From the NCBI GenBank assembly GCA_964017065.1, contig OZ024787.1, forward strand, positions 3,563,903 to 3,627,902: a stretch of DNA of 64,000 bases, given 5' to 3'. The DNA comes from Haliclona indistincta (taxonomy: Eukaryota; Porifera; Demospongiae; Haplosclerida; Chalinidae). Shown piece by piece: positions 10,517 through 37,020 of the stretch (position 1 is its first letter; each line of letters starts with the position of its first letter). Under the pieces are notes generated by a model that saw only the letters and a program-made list of their open reading frames with translations, ran no database searches and was not told the origin of the DNA. The position numbers were made by a program, and so were the translations under genes.

Positions 10517-11899
10517 ACTGTAGATACTGTCACACTCTAGCTCAGCAGAGGCATCAGTGATACAATTTAAGCACACTCTCCCACGTGCTGGCATGGAAGG
10601 AACATTAAAAAACCAACATACATCAGCCAACAGGCTATTATTTGTACATGGCTGACAATGAAATTACCACAATGCATCTAACAGTCTGTCAAACTCACCA
10701 TCACTGCTGAATTTTGATGATTTCTATGGTACTGTTGTAGGCTATTATTGTAGAGTGCTACAGTGTCTCTGAAGCCTTCTAACACTTCTAGACAATGTAT
10801 TGGCACTCCTTATTAGAGAAGACTCACTGTTACTTCTTAGGGAACTTGGTAAACCCTGTCTCCACTGCTGTCTGCATACATTACCAGCATTGCTACCGCG
10901 CAATAGTTCCCCGTCTACGTCACGCGTAAGCCATGCCCACTCAGGAAGTGTTTTAAAAGTGCTGTTTTTGGCAGCACATATCTCATGGAAAAATACTTTC
11001 TTGCGAGTAAAACTTTGGAGGGTGTTTTTAGGGACCTATACCTACAAAAACATGTAGTAAACTCAAGAAAAATTTTTCTATGTCGTAAAACATTTGGGTC
11101 CCTCGGCCCTCTAGCTCCACCCTAGGACCGCCCAGCAGTTATTAAAGTCGCCGTAGAGTACTAGATGGTGAGCCAGAAAAAACAGCACGCAAATTGAGCC
11201 GTTTCTCTAGTTTGTCGTGTACTCCCTTAACTCGGACACTCTGTCTTGCTTGACGTCGCAAAAATTTCCTAAAAACTGTGTAGATAAACCCTCGGCGCAT
11301 GCTTGAGGGTTATGGTATTTGCTCTGTCGTTCGTTCGCTCATTCTGTCCATCGAGCTGCAGAGATCAGCGATCACTTCTACGTGCTGGTGAGGTTATGAG
11401 TATGATAAGCACGACAATGTCTTGCATTGTGACACGCGGATTTTGCTAAAGTGCTTTCGTTCTCGAGTTATAGCTGGCGGCCATCTTGGACCTCTATGAC
11501 TACAAAGCGCCCATAGTTGACTACATTGGTACTTGTAGATTCCATCTAAACTGCAGGACAGCTCTGGGGGTGAGTTGACATTTCAAGAAAGAGCCTACAC
11601 TACAGCAATGGCTACCTACTCATGGTCACGCCCTTGTGACACACCTTGTGGTCAGCACTTTGCTGTCTTCTGGTTAGCACTACATAGCTAGCAGGTTGGC
11701 ACTATAGCTGCTCCAAACCAGGACCTAACACTACAATGTACATGACACGCCGCCGAGGGTTTTGTGAAATCTGTTCATTAGTTCTCACAACGATGTAAAC
11801 TATGTTCTATTAAAATCATCATAAAAATAAAAATCATCACTACAAAATTTTTTGATCAACATCATCACTAGTACATGTACATTGACATGAATACTGTTT
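10517..11899. other. Intergenic; possible inverted-repeat element 11286-11762
   Basis: No gene is supported. aaccctcggcg near 11286 is answered by cgccgagggttt near 11751, which suggests a non-coding element of about 480 bp. The stretch 10868-11300 is more GC-rich than its surroundings and may also be repeat-derived. Confidence 0.4.
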
Positions 11900-13443
11900 T
11901 CAACTTTTTCTTTTTTCTGGCTTCTTTTGCCTGATGACTTGTTTTCTTCTATCGTGTAAGTAACATCTTTGTACCATAAATGTATGTTCTTTGGGCCGAA
12001 CCATGTGGGATTGTACTCCTACTTTTACTTTCTTGTGTCTGTGCCAAATGGGTTGTCTGTTGATCGGAGGCATTGGCCTAAGTGTAGGTAGGTATGACTT
12101 AGTAGTTTGATTTTCTTGAATCACTTGTTGTCTTGGCTTTGATACGTGTATTTGCATTTCAGCATACAACTGGAATTTTTGACGATTACTGCTTATGAGG
12201 GCTTGAAGATGTGGTTTTATACGGCCGTCAAACTGCATGGTCATACATCCTGGCTCGATCTTGTGAATTGTCAGATAGCGTTTGTATGTTCCAAATATAT
12301 CGTTCAAAAAAACTTCAATATCATTGAACAATAGGATTGCTGTGATTTTCAGAACGAGTCTTGGCTTATTAGCATCATATGGCTCCAAAATCACTTTCTT
12401 CTTCATGGCTTTCTTGCTCACTATGATTGAGTGACATAGATTTCTTAGTTCAATTTGGTATAGAGCCATGTTACTGTTGAGTTCGATTTTTTCTTTGGCA
12501 AGTTGTTGAAGGGCGCCTGTGTTTGTGAAGCTCCACCTCTTCTGTAATTGCTCAAAAATTGTCGAGTAATCATTTTGGACTGCAATTGGCTCAGATTGAA
12601 AATCTTTTAAAATCTCATTGAGCCAGACTGCTGCATTCTCGGCTTCAGGATAGCGATTCCTTATCCAATCGCATACACCTACAACTATATCTGCAAAATC
12701 TCTTTTTAGTTTGCTACATGTAATTTCTTCTTCAGTGTGATTCTCCAGCTGTCTGCATTCTTTTGTATCTTCTTCATCTGCGTGGTTGCCCACTTGTACA
12801 CATGCTTTTTCAATGAGCTTTCTGCAAGCTGCAACCTCTTTGTGTATTTTGCGAATTTCTTGAATGTAGGGACACGTATGCCGTTGATCTATAACAATTA
12901 TAGCATAGAATAATTATAATAACAACATAAATAAAATATGAAGCACCTAAGGTGCAGATGCCTCGGTGGAATGACACTATATCCACAAACACAACTATCC
13001 ACCATTCCACAAACACAGCAACTGTAGATGAATGTATACAGGATTTCTGTACAGCAATCACAATGCAGTGATTTAGTTATACAATCAGAAGCCAACTTCA
13101 CTGAGTGCAGATTTAAGTTACGAAAAATAGTGTGAATGTATTTCTCAGGCCTTTGTAAAGAACTCAGATTACATGCATGCATGTTTTAAGTTTTACCTTG
13201 AGAACCTGACGGTGTGTAAAGTTCCCTCAATGCATCATCAAGTTGTTCATCAGGGCGTGCTGGGCTACTCTGGAGCCAAGAATCGAGCATATCCAAGAGG
13301 CAACGCTTGGTATCTCCACGGTTTTCTATGTCTATTGCTTTCAAGTCAGACGGTTTTAGTTCCAGTAGACGTCCTAGTACCACCCAGGATGCTCGATGTT
13401 CCTTTGTCTTGCGATAGTACACATTGATGCTGCTTTCTGCCAT
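11900..13443 (-). CDS. Death-domain paralog 5, intact
   Basis: Exon 1 (13443-13197) starts MAESSINVYYRK and holds the death domain (ASWVVLGRLLELK, LLDMLDSWLQSSP, LDDALRELY). The intron 13196-12889 is GT/AG and joins CAAG|ATCAAC in phase. Exon 2 (12888-11900) first encodes an extra segment absent from the other copies (CPYIQEIRKIHKEV, then KLIEKACVQVGNH, DEEDTKECRQLE). This is charged, with heptad-like spacing, and is probably helical. The shared second domain follows (RDFADIVVGVCDWIRNR, NAAVWLNEILKDF, YKRYLTIHKIEPGC), then a tail rich in basic residues ending RQKKPEKRKS. The total is 411 residues with no stop or shift. It is the most divergent member and lies head-to-head with the ZZEF1-type gene at 13.8 kb, so the spacer 13444-13792 would hold its promoter. 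Confidence 0.83.
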
Positions 13444-13792
13444 TGCTTTTGCAAAATAGCAGATATTTCTGTAACAACTGCAATAAATATTGTGCAAGTG
13501 TTCAATGAATCTTATCAAGAGTACTCGTGAGCTAATGGAATGCTAATGAATTTGAGTATTAATAATATTACCACACCACTTGTAGTGATTATCATTAATA
13601 TTAATATTTGCATGATAGCATATCACTAATTGTTACAACAGGATTACCTGTTTGATACAACTATAACTTGTTTGTACTTGATCGTTTGTTCAGCATGTGA
13701 ATGTATAGAGGTACTTGACAATGCATGTACCAAAGTTATAGAGACACTAAGTTATACACGGATATATAATCTTCTTTTTCCTCCCTCTATAG
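13444..13792. other. Spacer between divergent transcription units
   Basis: AT-rich, with no gene. It lies between the start of death-domain copy 5 (minus) and the first recognisable ZZEF1-type exon (plus). No initiating exon for the plus-strand gene could be identified here. Confidence 0.4.
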
Positions 13793-30659
<16,867 letters not shown>

Positions 30660-31100
30660 CCACACCCACTATAATTATTTTATATACATTATAGACTCTA
30701 TGACTGTACATCATAGTATAGTCTATACAGTAGATTATTTCAAATTTGAACGTTATTATTATTAAGTTTATTATTGTTTATTATTAGTCATTATTATAAA
30801 ATTGTGTTTAGTAACTACAAACTAGTAGTTTCATAGCTAACGGTAATAATAAGTTGGTACATGCACTGTCAGACGACTAACTGTTGCTGCGCTAAAATTA
30901 ATGGATGGGTGGGCATAGTTCCATGGATGGGATTATAGTATAACCCAATTCCTGATATCCAATCAGATTTTGCAAGTTGATTAAGTTTGATGAAGCTCTG
31001 CTCTAAAGTACTGATGAAGTAGAATTGTTCACTGTTATTAACCAACACAGTCGTCCTCGCTCAGCCTCGTCGTAATTAAGTGCAATGTTCTAGTTAATCC
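30660..31100. other. 3' flank of the ZZEF1-type gene
   Basis: AT-rich sequence with ttattatt repeats. No gene is supported. The polyadenylation site of the upstream gene should lie here, but no single signal stands out. Confidence 0.4.
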
Positions 31101-31117
31101 TCTAGGCAGGCATGGTC

Positions 31118-31640
31118 TCAGCTGCAGGTGGAGTGAAGGCAGGCATCACAGACATTCTGTTTTGTCTGCAGAGCCCTTTCCTCTGCCCATGTTCCAGCTC
31201 TTTTGGAGCCTACTGGCCTGTCTCGCAGCGATGGAAAGCGTCCTGATGGAGTTACAATTGCTCCCTGGTCATCTGGAAAACCTCTGGTGTGGGATGCTAC
31301 CTGTCTTGACACCTTTGCTCAGTCTCACAGCCACATGAGTCTTGCTGTTCACTCTGCTGGCGGGATTGCAGCCAAAGCTGAGGACCTCAAGAGAGTGAAA
31401 TATGCAGATCTGTTCAGTTCCCACATTTTTGTTCCCATTGCTATTGAAACCTCTGGCGTTTAACTTTTCGGGTCCAAGACTCTCTCCTTTGTTAAATCTC
31501 TTGGTAAAAGACTCTATCGACATTCTGGTGATCTCAAATCAACATCTTATCTGATCCAACGCCTCTCAATTGCAATCCAAAGGGCCAATGCCATCTCCAT
31601 CCGTGGCACCTTTCTTTCGCCGATCTTGTCATAATTTTTC
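31118..31640 (+). pseudogene. Non-LTR retroelement fragment (post-reverse-transcriptase region)
   Basis: The frame reads EPTGLSRSDGKRPDGVTIAP, WDATCLDTFAQSH, HIFVPIAIETSG, then after one in-frame TAA (31461-31463) SFVKSLGKRLYRHSGDLKST and QRLSIAIQRANAISIRGTF. The chain of short motifs R-S-D-G-K-R-P-D-G, W-D and F-V-P-I-A-I-E-T is one I recall downstream of reverse transcriptase in repeated invertebrate open reading frames. The polymerase itself is missing, so this is a 5'-truncated decayed copy. The assignment to a non-LTR class is from memory of the family. Confidence 0.6.
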
Positions 31641-32702
31641 TATTTCATTTGCTTTGTATAAATTTATCATTGGTCTAAAAACTTTAATTTGTAAATTATT
31701 CAGTCACAACTTCCTACTAGAGTCTACACATAATCACTGCCTGAACCTCAACCTTCGAAAATATGTAAGTCAATATCAACAACTAATGAACACATACCCG
31801 TGCGCTGAGCTAAGATCTACATAGTTAGTACACGACTACTCCAGCATTACTGCAACAGCTAGTCCATAGACAGCTCCAGATAAATTGAGACTGAGCGAGG
31901 ACTTCGATATGGATAGGAGGAGGTTGGGTGACACACCCACAATACCGTAAAGTGCTCTTACAAGGACACGTAGCTTTAGAAAGCCATGGATTAGCCGCTC
32001 GAGCAAGGCTTGCCAGCACAGAAAACGTCTTCATAGGACTATAAATTCAGTGGAGAAGCTGCAGAGAGTGTTTTTGTGGAGATTTTAGAGCGGTAAGACT
32101 CAAACAGGCGTGTATTTTTGACGACACACACACATATTTATACAGACGCACACAAACGCATAACCCTCCCGCATGCTGCGCACGGGTAATTATACTGTCC
32201 GACTCGGCTCAACAAAGAGTCTTTCAACTGTGTGCTAAGTAAGGTACGTTTACTATTTACAGTAAAAGTTTTTGGGTAAACTGCACATGCACACCTCCTG
32301 TAACGTCATATGTTGTACGTCGAGAGCATGCTGACACCGAACCCCAAGACTCACGTACAATGTAACTAGTCTGATCTCTTCTCCAGAGTCCAGACCCTTC
32401 AGTGGAAAAACAAAAGGAAAGAGCTGAATGACAAATGTATGAGTCTGGTGCACGTGCATGCCTCCAGTAGCATCCAGTAGGAACATTGGAATGTTGCGGG
32501 CGTAAGGCTGCAGTAGGCTCCAGCATCATTCTTGCTTGTGAATGGTCCACGTTATAAATCGAAGCGATCAGACAGCTCAAAAGCCATCTGACTTGTGTTG
32601 AACTTGTAGTAGCGATTCGGCCGTGATGGCCTGGCTAGATGTCTCCCTCCCTCCTCTTCCTCCCTCGATCCCTAATCTTCCTCCCTCCCCTTCCTCTCCC
32701 AG
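31641..32702. other. Intergenic, ending in a pyrimidine tract
   Basis: No gene is supported. A pyrimidine-rich stretch at 32640-32702 precedes the DOC-like exon and looks like the acceptor tract of a lost intron. Confidence 0.4.
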
Positions 32703-35189
32703 TCTCACTAATGGTCAGTTGGACACGTACTGTCAGTCCAGTGGGTAGTCGTACTGTCACTGGATCAGAATCCATCTTCTTCCTGGAGTAAAGCTGAAGG
32801 ACCTAGCCATTGGAGTGGACACTGATAGTAATAATGATAGCAACATGCCTTGCTTGATAGTAATACAGGCAGGCAACTCACCCGCTTCTCTCAAGGAGAT
32901 AAAACAAGTCAATGTGCCTAGGTAACGGACAAGGAATTATTTTTTCAAACCATATTCTTCGTCACTTTGTGAAAAACATAGTGAAGTACTGTACCAGCAT
33001 TGTAAAGCAGTTCATGTCAAAATGATATCAAGCTACACTGCCTAGTTTCATTTTACTTTTCTCAGGGAGCAAGAAGGCAGGTTTCTCTTGATGAATGGAT
33101 TAGCCATTCCTTCAAGTACATCCAGTTGAATATCAAAGGTTGTCATAGCGATGGATGTGACACTCGTATTAGACAACTTTACATCAGAGGATATCGGTTA
33201 GTGCTCACACACGCACAGGCGTGCATCCATCCATCCATCTGTCCATCTATCCATTTATTCACCAACTCAATGATTTGCCCACTCACTCATTCATTCACTC
33301 ACCATCTCTCTCTCTCCTTTAGTTACAAACAGGAGCAGAGCCTACAGTACTGGACACGTTAGCTAGCTGGTATCTTAGTCTCATCTCATCACTGGTCAAG
33401 TCAGTGCTTCCTCAGACTCCAATGTTGAGAGATACCATTCTACAGCAATCAAAGTATGTGAGATTACTATTCTGATTCTCTCTCCATACTCATGATACTC
33501 TTTTAACTTGTTGTGCTTGTGTGAATGAAAGAGAGGGCAAAACTTAATTGTGAGCTGTGCTCCTGCAATGTTGACCCCATGCCTGAATGTGTGAACAATG
33601 TGACTCCTTCTCTTTGAACAATATTATCAGTCGCAAATATTTCGTGTACCACTTTAATTTCACCGTTGTATTGTGAGATTATGGAGTTGCACGTTCCCTC
33701 GCTCATTTCATGGGCTCGATATGTTCCTGATTGATATGTTAGCTTTATGTGTTTCTTTTCTTCCAGGACATCCATGCAGCGCCTTCCTCCCCTCTCCATC
33801 TCTCCTTCCTCCATGGCACGACCGGAGTTCCTCACTCCCTACCTCGTGCAAGAGATGAGTCAATTCATGAACTCAGTTTGGTTAGTATGAACACTATACA
33901 GTATGCTGAACCGGGGCGGCCCAGTTGCTAATCTCTGATAGTATAAACGTAACTAAACTGTGCCGCAGCTGAGCTTAACTGCTCTACCGCGGCACCCAAC
34001 CGTAGGTGGTCTGCTTCCTGCACGGCTCGTTTGTGTCAGGACTTTGATCACGTTTCGCCTACTTTGCCTACCTGCAGATATTTAGTAGGGCAAACCAAGA
34101 AAAATGTATTTTAAATAATAAATTAATTTCATGGTTATGCCGGTTCCATGTGCAGAATGTGCCTACAATTTTAAGTATACAGTACAATGAAGCTTTGTGA
34201 TTGTGACTTCTGACTTGTACATCTTATGAAGTGTGACAGAGTCTTCTCTTCTATAGTCTTCCAAAGGATAACTTTGTATCAGTGGATGAAGAGTCACTCT
34301 CACTGCTCTTACACTTCTCACTGGCTACTGGTGATGTCAACAGTATACTAGACTGACTGCCTACAAATACTGTTAGGTAAGTGTAGCCCTGTGTGAATAA
34401 ATTACACTGAGCTAATTTTTTGATAATGCATAAAGTAGATTTGGTACATTTAGACTTGTGCAAATAAGAATTTGATGTGTGTGTGCGTGAGTGTATGTGT
34501 GTGATCAGAATGCTTGTAGACATCAACCAAATTTTTGTGAAAATGTAAAAAATTGACTTGGTACACGTACATATATAGGCTTGAGAAAATAACGATTCGT
34601 TGTGTGCGTGTGGACTTTTTGTATTTCATTACTCATTGTTTTGTTCTCCTCTCTTGCAGATAATCTCACTCTTCAACTATCAGTGGCACCTCTCATGAAC
34701 AAGCTGACAGATATAGTAGCTACTAAACATCGCTCTCACAGTACGTGTGTGAATAAGTAGTATGATGATAAAGAGCTCTCGTGTATATTGCTTAATGTTG
34801 GGGGAGTGCTTCACGCGATTTACATGTATATCACGAAACCAAGGCCTGAGTGTCGTAAATCACATAAAGTATAAAATCATATAAAGTACTGACATTTTTT
34901 GATTTGTCGTTGCTTCATGTGAGACATAAAGCTTATGAAGCGGCTGAATAACTCATGTTGACGATGCTTGTACTGTATTGACTGTTCATCTCTCGTAAAA
35001 ATACTGAGATTAGAGTCCGTGCGGTGCCTTTGATTCCGCTCATGAAGCAACATAAGTACTCGTATTGAGCGTGGTTGATTGTTGCTGTAGGTCACTTGTT
35101 GAAGATGAAGGTTGGTCGTAGTAGCTGTGCAGGAGAGGAGTCTCATCAAGTGGGCAACATGGTCTCTAACAATATGAGCGGATCTGGCA
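32703..35189 (+). pseudogene. Decayed ZZEF1-type N-terminal fragment with DOC (APC10-like) domain
   Basis: Exon-like blocks with GT-AG edges are 32703-32921, 33066-33196, 33323-33453, 33767-33880, 34257-34376, 34660-34740 and 35091-35189. The first two give a DOC-type fold signature: HWIRIHLLPGVKLKDLAIGV, MPCLIVIQAGNSPASLKEIK, then YIQLNIKGCHSDGCDTRI. The rest are helical (WYLSLISSLVKSVLPQT, ESLSLLLHFSLATGDVNSILD). Lesions are an in-frame TAG at 32746-32748 before HWIRI, a one-base shift within 33066-33196, a phase mismatch entering 33323, a TGA at 34354-34356 and another mismatch entering 34660. In ZZEF1 the DOC domain lies N-terminal to the ZZ fingers, yet here it lies 3' of the C-terminal half. 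It is probably the truncated remains of a second tandem copy. Confidence 0.6.
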
Positions 35190-35243
35190 GTGAGTGACAA
35201 AGCATGTTATACAGTACATTCATAAGCATGTATAGTGATTGAT

Positions 35244-35633
35244 CTTAAGGCGTGTTCACATGGCATCCAAATTTGATGCCGCATTGTATCCCCAAAACTG
35301 CCAATGCGAATTGAAAGCGAATTTAATGTGCATCTCGAGCATTCACATGTAGTGAATTGTGCGGTCTTCCTAGCCTTCAACGATGCTTCAAATCTTTATT
35401 ACGAAGGTTTATTAGTCTGCCAAGTGCCTTTTGTCTACTCGTGACTGTGTGCATCCATATGCTAAAGTCTCAATTCGCTTCCAATCCACTTTCAATCTAC
35501 CTCCGGAGGTGGATTGAACGCAATGCGCATTCGATTCATATTGATTTCAAGCACATTCATGTGTGAACGCTGATGAACCAGATTAAAAGCGCATTCGATC
35601 CACTTTGCATAGTCCATGTGAACGCGCCTTTAG
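35244..35633. mobile_element. MITE with TIR CTTAAGGCGTGTTCACATGG
   Basis: cttaaggcgtgttcacatgg at the left is answered by ccatgtgaacgcgcctttag at the right, one of the common GTTCACATGG-type ends. About 390 bp, non-coding, immediately 3' of the last DOC-fragment exon. Confidence 0.8.
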
Positions 35634-36045
35634 TGTATGACGCTAGAATGATAGACTTATATGCGAGTGAAGGTAAGTTATGAGGGATGATGAAATAATG
35701 TGCTTGTACCAAGCGCGCGTCAGGTATACCTTATTGGATACTGAAGAACGCCTGTATGGGGCACGCAGTACGCCGTGATGGCTAAATATGGTTCTGTAAA
35801 CTTTAATAAAGAGTGATACAGACAGCACAAGCCAGCAATTGGCTCTGTAGGTTGGTATTACCTGTAAAAATGTAATTTTCACACCCAACGTTCAGTTCAA
35901 TACATGTATATGTAAGTAAAACATTCAGTGATGAGCTCAGAGATACAAAGTTAGGAATGTTTCGTACATCAAGAGGAATTGTATTACTATTGATTGTAGT
36001 ATAAATTGTATGTTCACACAGTGTACTCCCACACCTACACTCATA
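35634..36045. other. Intergenic
   Basis: Boundary between the ZZEF1-family region and the fibrinogen-like array. No gene recognised. Confidence 0.5.
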
Positions 36046-37020
36046 CTAATGCACAAACAGTTCAATCAGTTCAAGAGGAGTGTCTTCATTGATAATGCCT
36101 TGGTTTCCACACACTCTCAGTTCAATGTCCTCAGTGGTGGTCTCACTGAGTGTCTTGTTGAACCATGGCATGTTGGGGTGAGTACAGCAGGGAGCCTCCT
36201 CACCAGGACATTGCTGTCCATCCCACAGTGGATCATTAGGGTAAAAGGCAGATATATTACAGCAATTTTTATCATTGTCACCAGTCTCACAGTAGTAGTC
36301 ACTACCAACAAACAGAGGAGCAACTAAGAGATTACCATTATTGCAGGGACAATTGTATTGTGTTCCGCCAAGATACAGCCCAGTAGCATAAGTCCAAATG
36401 TGTTTACGAGAAGGACTACCATATGTGATGGATACTCCATCAACATATCCATCGTCAATTGTTCGTGAAGAATTAGCAAAAAAAGGACGAAAAGCATCTG
36501 GTGTACCACGTTGATAGCCTCGTAGTTGTCCACACACTTGAGAGTAGTTCAGTCCTAGTGTGGAGAACACTGTGCTCTGACATTCTTGTCCACTTGTACC
36601 ACAGAGAGTCAGTCCTGAGAGGGTTGTCTGTGTCAGTCCCTGAGGGCAGGTGGCTCCAGACTGTGACATGTTGACATAAGCCACTCTCATCCAGCCTCCC
36701 TCTCCTCCACAGTTGGTCCCCTCCATGTCACAGTAGACCTGCACTAGTGAGCCATTGGGAACACGTATCTGGTAGTAGCCTGAGGGAACTGATGGGCAAG
36801 AGAGGAGAATCTCTTGACAAGATCTGTTCTTGGGAGCATTGCAACCAGGATGACTCAATTGCTGCTGGACCTGTCGGAGAGTCACCATCAAGTGTTGATC
36901 CTGCAGTGGGTCATACTGACCACACTCAGAGGATACTGGATAGGTGACTGGAGTGAACCCACTCACTACACCACCAGCCAGCAGTAGATAGAACAGCACA
37001 CGAACCGGTTGGGTTGTCAT
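36046..37020 (-). CDS. Fibrinogen-like secreted protein, array copy A, intact
   Basis: 324 residues in a single exon starting MTTQPVRVLFYLLLAGG. The start aligns with the other copies and gives a clean signal peptide of about 20 residues. Then come SECGQYDPLQDQ, a short helical stretch, and a fibrinogen-like opening (SCQEIL, SGYYQIRVPNGSLVQVYCDM, GGEGGW). The remainder (VCGQLRGYQ, YVDGVSITYG, RKHIWTYA, CPCN, FVGSDYYCETGDND, DPLWDGQQCPGEEAPCC, PWFNKTLSETT, IELRVC) matches a cnidarian/sponge family annotated in corals as uncharacterised skeletal organic matrix protein. The many Cys and NxS/T sites fit an extracellular glycoprotein. It ends LFVH, unique in the array. Function unproven; lectin-like recognition or matrix are the main options. 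Confidence 0.85.
   Translation of the reverse strand: MTTQPVRVLFYLLLAGGVVSGFTPVTYPVSSECGQYDPLQDQHLMVTLRQVQQQLSHPGCNAPKNRSCQEILLSCPSVPSGYYQIRVPNGSLVQVYCDMEGTNCGGEGGWMRVAYVNMSQSGATCPQGLTQTTLSGLTLCGTSGQECQSTVFSTLGLNYSQVCGQLRGYQRGTPDAFRPFFANSSRTIDDGYVDGVSITYGSPSRKHIWTYATGLYLGGTQYNCPCNNGNLLVAPLFVGSDYYCETGDNDKNCCNISAFYPNDPLWDGQQCPGEEAPCCTHPNMPWFNKTLSETTTEDIELRVCGNQGIINEDTPLELIELFVH

Noticed and set aside
10800..11057. Plus-strand 85-residue frame
   Set aside because: No recognisable domain, no splice context, and it lies in a repeat-like intergenic stretch.
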